Below are positions 49,396 through 59,483 of a DNA stretch of 64,000 nucleotides, piece after piece. Both the position numbers and the translations under genes were made by a program. Where the stretch lies: NCBI GenBank assembly GCA_050874665.1, contig JBNMLC010000007.1, forward strand, positions 66,071 through 130,070, given 5' to 3'. The notes below the pieces were generated by a model. It searched no databases. It saw nothing but the letters and a program-made list of their open reading frames with translations, and was not told the origin of the DNA. This DNA comes from RUG11237 sp050874665 (GTDB taxonomy: Bacteria; Bacillota; Clostridia; Lachnospirales; Lachnospiraceae). Each line of letters begins with the position of its first letter. Position 1 is the stretch's first letter.

Positions 49396-52300
49396 TTATC
49401 CTCTATTTGCGTAGAATGCTTCAATCTGTGCCTGCTCGCTGCTTAAACCTTTTTCTTCCATCTGTACAATTGTATTTAACATACGTTTATAGTCGTGTGG
49501 AATGATTTTCTTAAATTTAGGTAAGTATTCCTTGAAATTATCTAAAATTTCTTTACCTTTTTCAGAATTGGTATATGCCACATGCGCCTGAATCATATCT
49601 TTTAATTCTACTACATCGTATTTATTTGTGATTTCTTCAATGGAAACCATTGCTTTGTTCAATTTCATATATAAATCACTGTCTTCATCTAAGACATATG
49701 CTACACCACCGCTCATACCTGCTGCAAAGTTCTTTCCAGTCTTACCAAGAACAGCGACACGACCTCCTGTCATATATTCGCAGCCATGTTCTCCAACACC
49801 TTCCACAACAGCAATGGCACCTGAATTACGGACGCAGAAACGTTCACCTGCAACACCATTGATGTATGCTTCACCACTGGTTGCACCATATAAAGCAACG
49901 TTACCGATAATAATATTTTCATCCTGTTTAAACTTAATTCCCTTTGGCGGATAAACAACTAACTTACCTCCGGAAAGTCCCTTGCCAAAGTAGTCATTGC
50001 TATCACCAACCAACTCCAGCGTCAGACCCTTAGGAATAAATGCACCAAAGCTCTGTCCGCCGGCACCGGTACATTTTACGGTAAAGGTATCTTCCTCCAA
50101 CGTATCTCCATACTTCTTAGTAATTTCAGAACCAAAGATAGTACCAAAAGAACGATCTGTGTTAGTTACATCTACCTCAATACTTCTCTTCTGCTTATTA
50201 TCCAAGGCTGATTTAAACTGCTTTAGTAAAATCTTTTCATCTGCTGTTTCATTTAACTTAAAGTCATATACCTGTTTTGGATCAAAGGTAACCTTTTTAT
50301 CTTTGGCATACGGGTTGTTTAAGATACCCGACAAGTCCATCTTAGCTGCTCTTTCTCCTAAGCTTTCTTTTACCTTTAATAAATCAGTTCTACCGACTAA
50401 TTCATCTACCGTTCTGACTCCCAGTTTTGCCATATACTCGCGTAGTTCCTCTGCCACGAATTTCATGAAGTTAATCACGTATTCCGGTTTTCCCTTAAAT
50501 CTCTTGCGAAGTTCCGGATTCTGTGTTGCCACACCTATAGGACAAGTATCTAAGTTACATACTCTCATCATAACACACCCCATAGTCACTAATGGCGCTG
50601 TAGCAAAGCCAAATTCTTCTGCGCCCAACAGTGCAGCAATAGCCACATCACGTCCGCTCATAAGTTTACCGTCTGTTTCAATACGAACTTTATTACGAAG
50701 TCCATTCATAATCAATGTCTGATGTGTCTCTGCCAGACCTATTTCCCACGGAAGTCCCGCATTATGAATAGAGCTCTTTGGTGCTGCACCTGTACCGCCA
50801 TCATATCCCGAAATCAGAATAACCTGTGCTCCGGCCTTTGCAACACCGGCTGCAACCGTACCAACGCCGGCTTCTGAAACAAGTTTTACAGAAATACGTG
50901 CATCTTTGTTTGCATTTTTACAATCATAAATCAACTGCGCCAAGTCCTCAATAGAATAAATATCATGATGTGGTGGTGGGGAAATTAAGCCTACACCAGG
51001 TGTTGAATGTCTGGTTTTGGCAACCCACGGGTATACCTTTCCACCAGGTAAGTGACCGCCTTCACCCGGCTTTGCTCCCTGTGCCATCTTAATCTGAATT
51101 TCCTGTGCACTTACTAAATATCTGGACGTTACACCAAATCTTCCGGAAGCTACCTGTTTAATTGCAGAACATTTATTTAATCCGTCCGGTCCCACCGTAA
51201 GACGTTCTAAGCTTTCTCCACCTTCACCACTATTTGATTTACCATGAATTGTATTCATCGCAATTGCTAATGTTTCATGTGCTTCCTGGGAGATAGAACC
51301 ATAAGACATTGCTCCTGTCTTAAATCTCTTTACAATGGAATCCACACTTTCTACTTCATCAATAGAAATTCCTTTCTTTGGATAATTAAAATCCATTAAA
51401 GAGCGAAGATTCCCAGTCATGTCCTCTTTATTTACAAGACTTGTATACTCTTTAAACAATTTGTAATCCCCAAGTTTGGTAGACTGCTGCAACAGATGAA
51501 TGGTCTGAGGATTATATAAATGTTCTTCTCCGCCACTTCTCATCTTATGCTTGCCAACACTGTCCAGAGTTAAATCAACCTCTAATCCCAATGGATCAAA
51601 CGCTGTAGAATGCAGACTTTCCACATCTTCTGCAATATCCTTCAGGGTAATACCTCCGATACGACTTACCGTGTCGGTAAAGTACTTATCTACGACATCT
51701 TTATCAATACCTACTGCCTCAAAAATCTGTGATCCCTGATATGACTGAATGGTAGAAATACCCATTTTAGAAGCAATCTTAACAATACCATGAATAATTG
51801 CATTATTATAATCTTCTACTGCTGCATAGTAATCCTTCTTCAGCATTCCGCTTTCAATCAATTCACGTATTGTTTCCTGTGCAAGATATGGGTTTACTGC
51901 ACATGCACCATAACCTAACAAGGTCGCAAAATGATGTACGTCTCTTGGTTCCCCACTCTCTAATATGATGGCAACGCTGGTTCTCTTCTTAGTACGCACC
52001 AGGTGTTGATGTACTGCGGAAACTGCAAGTAGTGATGGCATTGGTACATGATTTTCTTCCACATCTCTATCCGAGAGAATCAAAATATTTGCACCTTCTC
52101 TATGTGCTCTGTCTACCTCTACATATAAACGGTCAATCGCTTTCTCTAAGCTTGTATTTTTATAATAAGTAATTGGAATCACTTCTACCTTCAATCCAGG
52201 AACTTTCATATTTTTAATTTTTAATAAGTCTGTATTGGTAAGAATTGGATTCTTTACTTTTAATACATGGCAATTTTCTGCAGTGTCCTCTAGAAGATTT

Positions 52301-53937
52301 CCGTCCTCTCCAATATAAATACTGGTAGAAGTAACTACTTCTTCACGAATGGCATCAATTGGCGGATTCGTAACCTGTGCAAACAACTGTTTAAAATAGT
52401 TAAATAACGGCTGATGCTTTCCTGATAATGCTGGTAAAGCTGTATCTACACCCATTGCTGCAATAGATTCTGTACCATTTAATGCCATTGGCAAAATGGA
52501 ACTCTTGTACTCTTCATATGTGTAACCAAAAGTTTTCTGTAATCTTGCTCTCTGTTCCGGTGTCAGTTCCGGTACCGGCTGATTCGGAATCTTTAAGTCT
52601 TTTAATCTGACCAGATTACGATCTAACCATTCACCATATGGCTGGCTTTCCGCATATCTGGCTTTGATAGTTTCATCATCAATCACTTCACCCCTAACCG
52701 TATCTACTAAAAGCATTTTACCAGGACGAAGTCTTTCTTTTACCAGCACCTTTGTCTGATCTACATCCATAACACCAACTTCTGAGGAAAGGATTAAGTA
52801 GTCATCTTCTGTAATATAGTAACGTGATGGGCGAAGACCATTTCTATCCAGTACTGCCCCCATAATATCACCATCACTAAAAAGAATCGAAGCCGGACCA
52901 TCCCACGGTTCCATCATAGTTGCGTAGTACTGGTAAAAGTCACGTTTCTTCTGATCTATGTTTTTATTATTTTCCCACGGCTCCGGAATCGTAATCATCA
53001 CTGCCAATGGCAAATCCATTCCTGACATAACAAGAAATTCTAATGTATTATCTAACATGGCTGAGTCAGAACCTGCTATATTAACTACCGGAAGTACTTT
53101 ATGAAGTTCACCATGAAGTCTGCTCGATTCCATAGTTTCTTCACGCGCCAGCATTTTATCTACATTACCACGAATTGTATTAATTTCACCGTTATGTACA
53201 ATGAAACGGTTTGGATGAGCACGTTCCCAGCTTGGGTTTGTATTCGTACTGAAACGAGAGTGTACCGTTGCGATTGCAGATTCATAATCTGAATCCTGCA
53301 AATCTTTAAAGAACAAACGCAACTGATTTACCAGAAACATACCCTTGTATACGATGGTTCTACTGGATAAGGATGGCACATATGTTTCATCAATACTTTG
53401 TTCAAATACTCTTCTGACAATATATAATTTACGGTCAAAGTCGATTCCCTGAGCGACACCTTCCGGACGCTTCACGAATCCCTGCATAATAAAAGGCATA
53501 CAATCAACGGCTTTCTGACCAAGAGTGGTTGGCTCTGTAGGAACATTTCTCCAGCCTAAAAATTCCATTCCCTCTTTATTGACGATAATTTCAAACATCT
53601 TCATTGCCTGTTTTCTCTTTAATTCGTCCTGTGGGAAGAAAAACATACCTATACCATAATCTCTTTCTCCACCTAATTTGATGCCCGCTTCCTTTGCTGC
53701 CTTTGAGAAGAACTTATGGGAAATCTGTAACAGGATACCAACACCATCACCCGTTTTACCTTCTGCATCCTTACCGGCTCTATGCTCTAAATTTTCTACG
53801 ATTTTTAAAGCATTTTCCACGGTTTGATGAGTTTTGATACCTTTAATGTTTACTACTGCGCCGATACCACAGTTATCATGTTCAAATCTTTCGCTGTACA
53901 ATGACGGCTGCGTTACCTTAGAATTTTCTTTACTCAC
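49396..53937 (-). CDS. gltB: glutamate synthase large subunit
   Basis: 1513 residues, standard. A short propeptide precedes the amidotransferase nucleophile in HDNCGIGAVV (class II, residues about 23-420); the central domain and FMN barrel follow, with PGEGGHLPGGKV and TAPLVTMGCVMMRVCNLDTCPIGVATQ, where cysteines bind the 3Fe-4S cluster; the C-terminal beta-helix has repeating GG turns (GGRVAVLGKTGKNFAAGMSGG). The start is GTG, with AAGGA seven bases before. Makes glutamate in the cytoplasm together with GltD. Own promoter at 53988-54016. Confidence 0.97.
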   Translation of the reverse strand: MSKENSKVTQPSLYSERFEHDNCGIGAVVNIKGIKTHQTVENALKIVENLEHRAGKDAEGKTGDGVGILLQISHKFFSKAAKEAGIKLGGERDYGIGMFFFPQDELKRKQAMKMFEIIVNKEGMEFLGWRNVPTEPTTLGQKAVDCMPFIMQGFVKRPEGVAQGIDFDRKLYIVRRVFEQSIDETYVPSLSSRTIVYKGMFLVNQLRLFFKDLQDSDYESAIATVHSRFSTNTNPSWERAHPNRFIVHNGEINTIRGNVDKMLAREETMESSRLHGELHKVLPVVNIAGSDSAMLDNTLEFLVMSGMDLPLAVMITIPEPWENNKNIDQKKRDFYQYYATMMEPWDGPASILFSDGDIMGAVLDRNGLRPSRYYITEDDYLILSSEVGVMDVDQTKVLVKERLRPGKMLLVDTVRGEVIDDETIKARYAESQPYGEWLDRNLVRLKDLKIPNQPVPELTPEQRARLQKTFGYTYEEYKSSILPMALNGTESIAAMGVDTALPALSGKHQPLFNYFKQLFAQVTNPPIDAIREEVVTSTSIYIGEDGNLLEDTAENCHVLKVKNPILTNTDLLKIKNMKVPGLKVEVIPITYYKNTSLEKAIDRLYVEVDRAHREGANILILSDRDVEENHVPMPSLLAVSAVHQHLVRTKKRTSVAIILESGEPRDVHHFATLLGYGACAVNPYLAQETIRELIESGMLKKDYYAAVEDYNNAIIHGIVKIASKMGISTIQSYQGSQIFEAVGIDKDVVDKYFTDTVSRIGGITLKDIAEDVESLHSTAFDPLGLEVDLTLDSVGKHKMRSGGEEHLYNPQTIHLLQQSTKLGDYKLFKEYTSLVNKEDMTGNLRSLMDFNYPKKGISIDEVESVDSIVKRFKTGAMSYGSISQEAHETLAIAMNTIHGKSNSGEGGESLERLTVGPDGLNKCSAIKQVASGRFGVTSRYLVSAQEIQIKMAQGAKPGEGGHLPGGKVYPWVAKTRHSTPGVGLISPPPHHDIYSIEDLAQLIYDCKNANKDARISVKLVSEAGVGTVAAGVAKAGAQVILISGYDGGTGAAPKSSIHNAGLPWEIGLAETHQTLIMNGLRNKVRIETDGKLMSGRDVAIAALLGAEEFGFATAPLVTMGCVMMRVCNLDTCPIGVATQNPELRKRFKGKPEYVINFMKFVAEELREYMAKLGVRTVDELVGRTDLLKVKESLGERAAKMDLSGILNNPYAKDKKVTFDPKQVYDFKLNETADEKILLKQFKSALDNKQKRSIEVDVTNTDRSFGTIFGSEITKKYGDTLEEDTFTVKCTGAGGQSFGAFIPKGLTLELVGDSNDYFGKGLSGGKLVVYPPKGIKFKQDENIIIGNVALYGATSGEAYINGVAGERFCVRNSGAIAVVEGVGEHGCEYMTGGRVAVLGKTGKNFAAGMSGGVAYVLDEDSDLYMKLNKAMVSIEEITNKYDVVELKDMIQAHVAYTNSEKGKEILDNFKEYLPKFKKIIPHDYKRMLNTIVQMEEKGLSSEQAQIEAFYANRG

Positions 53938-53987
53938 TCTGCAATCCTTCCTTTCGTTGTGCTTTTACTTATGTCTTATCCTTTTTT

Positions 53988-54016
53988 AATATACTACTTT
54001 TTTTCCTTTGTGTAAA
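53988..54016 (-). promoter_or_regulatory. gltBD promoter
   Basis: Minus strand TTTACA, 17 bases, TATATT, about 50 bases before the GTG start. Confidence 0.6.
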
Positions 54017-54099
54017 CACTTATTTTTTTAAAGTTGTCTGATTATATGTCAATTTCATTTTTTAGTTTATATTATCTGATAATTCAAGCGAAAGAAAAA

Positions 54100-54121
54100 G
54101 GAAACAATGTGAGTTGTCTCC
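54100..54121 (-). terminator. terminator after the CPBP protease gene
   Basis: Minus strand GGAGACAA/TTGTTTCC (8 bp, one G-T pair) with a six-base loop, followed by TTTTTC, about 13 bases past the stop. Confidence 0.8.
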
Positions 54122-54133
54122 TTTTTTTCTTAT

Positions 54134-54973
54134 TTATGCCAATTTCTCTTTGAAATTTTTTTTCATTAAAATCATGATACCAAGTATCCATACAATAGTT
54201 GTCACAATTGTAGCTACAATTAATACATTTGTTTTTTCTAATATATTACCTATCCACGAAATTTCCGTCAGGCACACGGAGGTAATATTTGCCGCAACAT
54301 GAATTACAATCGATGCCCACAGCGTTTGAAAACGTTGATAACATACTGCCATAACAATTCCCAGCACAAAAGCATACACTCCTTGAACAATATTTCCATG
54401 ATATATGGCAAACACAAGCGCCGAAGCAATCACAGCAATCACAGGTTTCGTATACTCACACATTCTGCGAAACATCAAACCTCGAAATATTAGTTCTTCA
54501 CAAATCGGTCCCAGAATTCCCACCGTAATAATCTCAAGTAACATGCCACCAGAATACAATGTTTGGGCTACTTCCTGATATTTTTGTGAAATCTTATCTA
54601 ATCCACTAAAGCCCAGTAGCGCATTTAACGAAAAACACAATGTTACTGCCATAATCGCCAGCACAATCCACGCTACTACAGAGGTCTCCTTTTGCTTTAT
54701 CCTCTGTTCTTTCTTTCTGTCATTACGAAACAGTAACACAAATATAGGGATACAAATTACAGATGCCGCCAGCAGTAAATAAAGTGCCTGTTCTGTATAC
54801 CTTTCTACCACCTCCGCATAAGATATAGCATCTTCTCCACCTGCACTTTGAAAAATTGCCAGAAAGATGCTTAGAAACATATATCCAAATGCAATTGTAA
54901 ATGTTACAGCAATATGGATAAGCAAAGGATATAAGCATCTCCATATAGCTAAAAATACATTGTCTTTTCTCAT
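54134..54973 (-). CDS. CPBP-family intramembrane metalloprotease
   Basis: 279 residues with about eight membrane spans. The Abi/CAAX-protease motifs are present: EELIFRGLMFRR (EExxxR) in the fourth block, FAIYHGNIVQGVYAFVLG (His) and a third conserved stretch VIHVAANITS with His/Asn. Family members cleave within membranes; roles include bacteriocin immunity and processing, and the target here is unknown. Last gene of argS-thiN-CPBP, 10 bases after thiN. Confidence 0.88.
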   Translation of the reverse strand: MRKDNVFLAIWRCLYPLLIHIAVTFTIAFGYMFLSIFLAIFQSAGGEDAISYAEVVERYTEQALYLLLAASVICIPIFVLLFRNDRKKEQRIKQKETSVVAWIVLAIMAVTLCFSLNALLGFSGLDKISQKYQEVAQTLYSGGMLLEIITVGILGPICEELIFRGLMFRRMCEYTKPVIAVIASALVFAIYHGNIVQGVYAFVLGIVMAVCYQRFQTLWASIVIHVAANITSVCLTEISWIGNILEKTNVLIVATIVTTIVWILGIMILMKKNFKEKLA

Positions 54974-54982
54974 CTTTTCCTC

Positions 54983-55651
54983 CTAATCTCTTGATTCGAT
55001 TACCAGCAATGTTCCCTCAGAGAAATCAATTTTGGCCTGTTCTCCAAGCAACTCATTACTAACCCCCCAATCGCTTAATAACGGAAGTGTGATGTCCTCT
55101 GTTTCATACTTCATTCCCCGAATCGTAAGATGACGCACTTCCCCTTCTATTGCAAGCAACGAAAGATACTTTTTATAGGTCAAATGCTCCTTTTCGATAG
55201 AAAAGGACTGTTGATATGCATACATGCAATTGTGACTATCTATCATTTTCATGAAAACGCCATTCTTTAACGTATACATAAGACAGCCTATATTTGCCAA
55301 CGTGTGGTCCATTCTGCTTCCTATGCCGCCCAACAGCAAAATGTCCGCAGCCTTTTTATCCTCTTTAGAAAAACGTTTTGCCAGTTCTACCGCAAGCTCT
55401 AATGCAGCCTTGGTATCTGTCATATCCTTTTCGGGAGGATACGTTCTGATTTCTGTCCTTTCCTGCTGCTTATAATAAGCAAGAATTTGCGGTTCAATCG
55501 TGTCAAAATCACCCACCACATAATTTACAGGAATCTGATTTTCATAACAAAATTTCAGTCCTCCGTCTACAGCAATCACAGGCTGCTCCTTTTTGAAAAA
55601 GGCGAGTGCAGATTGGTCTAATCTGCCCCCGCTTACAACTAAAATATCCAT
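54983..55651 (-). CDS. thiN: thiamine pyrophosphokinase
   Basis: 222 residues. Transfers pyrophosphate from ATP to thiamine, giving TPP directly from salvaged thiamine. Family motifs: AVDGGLKFCYE, YVVGDFDTIEP, YPPEKDMTDTKAALELA and GGIGSRMDHTLANI; the Asp-rich residues bind metal and ATP. The C-terminal beta domain is complete. Located 3 bases after argS, away from the thi operon at 36645-40033, so salvage and synthesis of TPP are separately controlled. Confidence 0.95.
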   Translation of the reverse strand: MDILVVSGGRLDQSALAFFKKEQPVIAVDGGLKFCYENQIPVNYVVGDFDTIEPQILAYYKQQERTEIRTYPPEKDMTDTKAALELAVELAKRFSKEDKKAADILLLGGIGSRMDHTLANIGCLMYTLKNGVFMKMIDSHNCMYAYQQSFSIEKEHLTYKKYLSLLAIEGEVRHLTIRGMKYETEDITLPLLSDWGVSNELLGEQAKIDFSEGTLLVIESRD

Positions 55652-55653
55652 GA

Positions 55654-57426
55654 CTACATTCTTTCTGCCGCTTCGAAACCTAACACATCAATACAGTTTT
55701 GCAACACTTGTTCTGTCAAAACTAACAGTGCAATATAGCTTTCCTTTTTCTGTTCATCTTCCTCACCAAGAATCTTTGTTTCATGATAAAAATGATTAAA
55801 CGTGTTGGCAAGATTGTAGATATAGGAGCATACTTTGTGTGGTGCCAATTCCGCAAATGCATTCTCGATAACACCGTTAAATCTTACGTTTTCCAAAACC
55901 AGAGCCTTTGTGCTTTCATTACTTTCTTCTAACTTCAGCACCTGAAGATTCTCCAGACTTCCACCCTGTTCTTTGTATTTATTTAAAATAGACTTAATTC
56001 GAACAATGGTATATAAAATATATGGCCCTGTGTTTCCTTCAAAAGAGGTAAATCTGTCAACATCAAACACATAGTCCTTAGAAGCCTGATTTGACAAATC
56101 ACCATATTTAATAGCTGAAAGTCCTACGATTTTTGCTGTATCCCTTGCCTCATTTTCTTCCACTTCATGATTTTGTGTAATCTTTTTAAACATTTCCTCA
56201 TTAATTTCACCAATCAAATGTTCCAGACGCATTACACCACCGGCGCGTGTCTTGAAAGGTTTTCCATCTTTACCATTCATAGTTCCAAAGCCTAAGAAAC
56301 GCAAAGAAGTATTTTCTTCTACAAGCTTTGTCTTTCTTGCGCAACGGAACACTTGCTGAAAATACAATTCCTGACGTTTATCCACCACATAAATAATTTC
56401 ATCCGGGTGAAACAGCTTCATTCGTTCTACAATGGTCGCTAAATCCGTCGTGTTATAAAGAGAAGCTCCGTCTGATTTCAAAATCATGCACGGTGGAATT
56501 TCCTTCGTATCGCTTTCTTCTTTTACATCTACCACCAATGCTCCGTCACTGAAATATGCATATCCATTCTCTTTCATATACTGTACCATTTCCGGAATAT
56601 ATGGCTGTGCATCTGATTCTTTTTTCCACAAGTCAAACTCCACATTCAATTTTTCGTAATTCTTTTTTAAATCATTGACTGAAATTTCTAGAATATGGTT
56701 CCACAATGCCTGATATCCCCGGTTTCCATGTTGTAAAAGGTAGGTTGCCTGCATAGCTTCTTCCTTATATTCCGGATGTTCTTTCGAGTAGGCACTTGCT
56801 GCCGGATAAATTTCCTCCAATTCGCTAATTGTAAACGGTGCTTCTGTTGGATATTCACCCGTAAAATTTTCATCAAAGTATACAAGCTCCGGTTTCCGCT
56901 TCTTCAACTCTGTGATAATCAGCCCCATCTGAAGCCCCCAGTCTCCCAAATGTACATCACCAATCACTTTATGTCCCAGAAATCGTCCCATACGTTTTAA
57001 ACTTTCCCCTATAATTGCAGAACGTAAATGTCCTACGTGCAACGGTTTTGCCACATTTGGGCCGCCATAGTCAATCATAATGGTTTTCGCTTCTTTTGCC
57101 TTTTCACAGCCCTGATTTTCCCCGGTAAGCATACCGTTCATGTATTTTTCGAGAAACTCCATCGATAATTTTATATTGATAAATCCAGGCATTACCGCCT
57201 CTGCCATTGAAAACAATTCGTTGTCTTTTAATTTTTCCACTACTTCATTTGCAATCATAATAGGTGCCTTCTTGTATGCCTTTGCTGCTGCCATCGCACC
57301 ATTACACTGGTACTCGCATAAATCTGGTCGATTTGATACGGATACCATTCCATACTTTTCTTCGTATTCACAATCAGAAAAGGCCCGTGCCACTTCTTTT
57401 GTAATTATATCAATTATCTTTTCCAT
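55654..57426 (-). CDS. argS: arginyl-tRNA synthetase
   Basis: Class I synthetase, about 590 residues. N-terminal Arg-S additional domain (residues about 1-90), HIGH motif as KPLHVGHLRSAIIGE, a degenerate KMSKS region at DGKPFKTRAGGVMRLEHL (as usual in ArgRS), and the DALR anticodon-binding domain at the C-terminus. An ATG at 57462 would add 12 residues, but AGGAGGAAAT directly precedes the ATG at 57426. First gene of a three-gene run with thiN and the CPBP protease. No T-box element is seen upstream. Confidence 0.96.
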   Translation of the reverse strand: MEKIIDIITKEVARAFSDCEYEEKYGMVSVSNRPDLCEYQCNGAMAAAKAYKKAPIMIANEVVEKLKDNELFSMAEAVMPGFINIKLSMEFLEKYMNGMLTGENQGCEKAKEAKTIMIDYGGPNVAKPLHVGHLRSAIIGESLKRMGRFLGHKVIGDVHLGDWGLQMGLIITELKKRKPELVYFDENFTGEYPTEAPFTISELEEIYPAASAYSKEHPEYKEEAMQATYLLQHGNRGYQALWNHILEISVNDLKKNYEKLNVEFDLWKKESDAQPYIPEMVQYMKENGYAYFSDGALVVDVKEESDTKEIPPCMILKSDGASLYNTTDLATIVERMKLFHPDEIIYVVDKRQELYFQQVFRCARKTKLVEENTSLRFLGFGTMNGKDGKPFKTRAGGVMRLEHLIGEINEEMFKKITQNHEVEENEARDTAKIVGLSAIKYGDLSNQASKDYVFDVDRFTSFEGNTGPYILYTIVRIKSILNKYKEQGGSLENLQVLKLEESNESTKALVLENVRFNGVIENAFAELAPHKVCSYIYNLANTFNHFYHETKILGEEDEQKKESYIALLVLTEQVLQNCIDVLGFEAAERM

Positions 57427-57555
57427 ATTTCCTCCTAGTGCACTGCTTACTTTATTACTCATATTTTTTCATTATACAACGAGTGAAATAAAAAAGCAAC
57501 GATAGCGGTGCATTGTTTCTCAAATCAGCAGTGCAATTAATATAAGAGCCGAAAA

Positions 57556-57588
57556 AAACAACCAAACATCAACGATATCTGGTTGTTT
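57556..57588 (-). terminator. terminator of the small unknown gene upstream of argS
   Basis: Minus strand AAACAACCA/TGGTTGTTT, loop of 15 bases, followed by a run of Ts, about 40 bases past the stop at 57627. Confidence 0.78.
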
Positions 57589-57626
57589 CTATTATTTCAT
57601 CGCACTATATGATACAAACTTCTATT

Positions 57627-57956
57627 TTAATTAAAGTGTTCACTGACGTTTTCATAGCCCATGATGGCACTTAATTCATAACATTCTACCTCATCAGCTT
57701 CTTTTGCGCCACTTTTGATTAGTTCCAATTCTGCCCCCACTCTTTTGATTGCTGATTGAACCCCATCATATACACCATTTAATCCTACTGTTTTAATAAT
57801 TGTTCTTCCGAAAATATTTTCTACTGCAATCCGATTATCTGAACCGGCATTCTTTGCTATAAAGCTTGCAATATTTCCATCTGTGTTACGAAAATAAAAA
57901 CTCTGCTGTTCCCCACTCTGCATATTCACATATCCGCGAACCACATCGTAACCCAT
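57627..57956 (-). CDS. small hypothetical protein
   Basis: 109 residues, soluble, no signal peptide, no family recognised. It starts MGYDVVRGYVNMQSGEQQSFYF, predicted as beta strands, then a helical centre (GVYDGVQSAIKRVGAELELI) and an acidic end. AGGAGG before the ATG and a good terminator after support a real, single-gene unit. No functional hint from the neighbours. Confidence 0.75.
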   Translation of the reverse strand: MGYDVVRGYVNMQSGEQQSFYFRNTDGNIASFIAKNAGSDNRIAVENIFGRTIIKTVGLNGVYDGVQSAIKRVGAELELIKSGAKEADEVECYELSAIMGYENVSEHFN

Positions 57957-58148
57957 ATTAATCCTCCTTCCTCTAGAATCCCCTTTTCCTTACTTAATTA
58001 TTAATATCTTTCCCCAGTTATTACATAACTGTTTTTCTTTTCAACTTTATGATACCACTGTTTTTCACAAAAATAAAGCTTTTTTGTACAAATTGTGCAA
58101 AATTTCCCAGTTTTTAAGTATTTTTTTCGTTATTTTAAATATTATTTA

Positions 58149-58182
58149 AAGGCTTTGTAATACTTATGTAATACAAAGCCTT
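58149..58182 (-). terminator. hairpin downstream of the phosphofructokinase gene
   Basis: 11-bp stem AAGGCTTTGTA/TACAAAGCCTT with a 12-base loop, about 22 bases past the stop; the following T-run is short (TTTAAAT). The rest of the 57957-58148 gap is A/T-rich with no clear promoter for the small gene. Confidence 0.65.
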
Positions 58183-58203
58183 ATCTTTGGAATCTTTATT
58201 CAT

Positions 58204-59427
58204 TTAATACAAGGTAATATGTTTAGGAATACCGTTTTCAAACACGGAATGAACTTCTCCCTGAATCAGTGGAGTCAGGTATTCCATCATTTCTTCTGTG
58301 ATATCATTTCCCTCTTCTGTAATCCACTCTAACGGAACCGTTTTCTCTTTATTAGCAACTGCAGACACTCTGACACGCCTAAAAATCACCTCATAAGGAT
58401 GAGAATTGGTACGAATGATTGCCGCCATAACTCCTGTCATACCTTCAATTGCACACTGAAATGCATGGATTCCAAGCATTTTTGATTCCGCAATATCCGT
58501 AGCACTTGCTACATGAGCCGCACATCTCTGCATCAGATTTAATTCTACAGAGCGAACCTTGCAGCCAATACGTTCTCTTACCGCATGTTCTAATACTCTT
58601 GCCGCGCCTGCAATATAGCTGTGACCAAATACGTCTACCGCACCGCTTTGCTGGCTTTCCGAAATATACACACCGTTCTTATCTTTAATTCCTTCGCTGA
58701 CAGCAACCAGAATCGAAGGTCTTGTTTCTAGTTTTTCTTTCACGTCCTGAATAAATTTATCTATATCAAATTCCCGCTCGCAAAGATATATCAGACTCGG
58801 ACCATCTGCACCGTTTAGTCTGGAAAGTGCCGAAGACGCCGTAAGCCATCCAGCATTGCGCCCCATTACTTCCACGATGGTTACTGCAGGCATGTCATAA
58901 ACATTACAATCACGCTCCAATTCACAGAAAGTAGTTGCAATGTATTTCGCTGCTGAACCAAATCCCGGACAATGATCTGTCTCCGCCAAATCATTATCAA
59001 TCGTTTTTGGTGCTCCTACCACCTTAATATCTTCTACACCATTCATGATACAGTAGCGCGACAACTTATCTACGGTATCCATAGAATCATTCCCGCCAAT
59101 ATAGATAAAATATCCAATATCGTATTTTCTTAATATTTCAACAATTTTACGGTACTGCGCATCATTTTCCTCTAAACTGTCAAGTTTAAAACGACAGGAA
59201 CCAAGCGCTGCCGCAGGAGTATGACAAAGAAGTTCAATACACCCCATATCTTTCAATACAGAATTCAAGGAAACAAACTTTTCTTCCAAAACACCTTTAA
59301 TACCATTTACAGCCCCATATATTTTGTCAATTTTCCCACTGGCTCCTGCTCCGGTAACAATACCTGCTACCGTTGCATTAATAGCTGCAGTCGGCCCACC
59401 AGACTGTGCAATCAGTAAATTTTTCAT
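58204..59427 (-). CDS. 6-phosphofructokinase, pyrophosphate-dependent type
   Basis: 407 residues. Glycolytic phosphorylation of fructose 6-phosphate. GGNDSMDT has Asp at the position that is Gly in ATP enzymes, and PKTIDND has Lys where ATP enzymes have Gly; both point to pyrophosphate as donor, which would make the step reversible. The catalytic Asp of TIDND is present, as are VEVMGRNAGW and the late substrate loop. The usual GGDDS is GGNDS here. AAGGAGA precedes the ATG. It is monocistronic, between carB and the small gene. Confidence 0.92.
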   Translation of the reverse strand: MKNLLIAQSGGPTAAINATVAGIVTGAGASGKIDKIYGAVNGIKGVLEEKFVSLNSVLKDMGCIELLCHTPAAALGSCRFKLDSLEENDAQYRKIVEILRKYDIGYFIYIGGNDSMDTVDKLSRYCIMNGVEDIKVVGAPKTIDNDLAETDHCPGFGSAAKYIATTFCELERDCNVYDMPAVTIVEVMGRNAGWLTASSALSRLNGADGPSLIYLCEREFDIDKFIQDVKEKLETRPSILVAVSEGIKDKNGVYISESQQSGAVDVFGHSYIAGAARVLEHAVRERIGCKVRSVELNLMQRCAAHVASATDIAESKMLGIHAFQCAIEGMTGVMAAIIRTNSHPYEVIFRRVRVSAVANKEKTVPLEWITEEGNDITEEMMEYLTPLIQGEVHSVFENGIPKHITLY

Positions 59428-59483
59428 GTGTGCATCTCCTTTTCCTGCGTAACCACTTTTATTATATGTGAGAGTCTGCTCAT

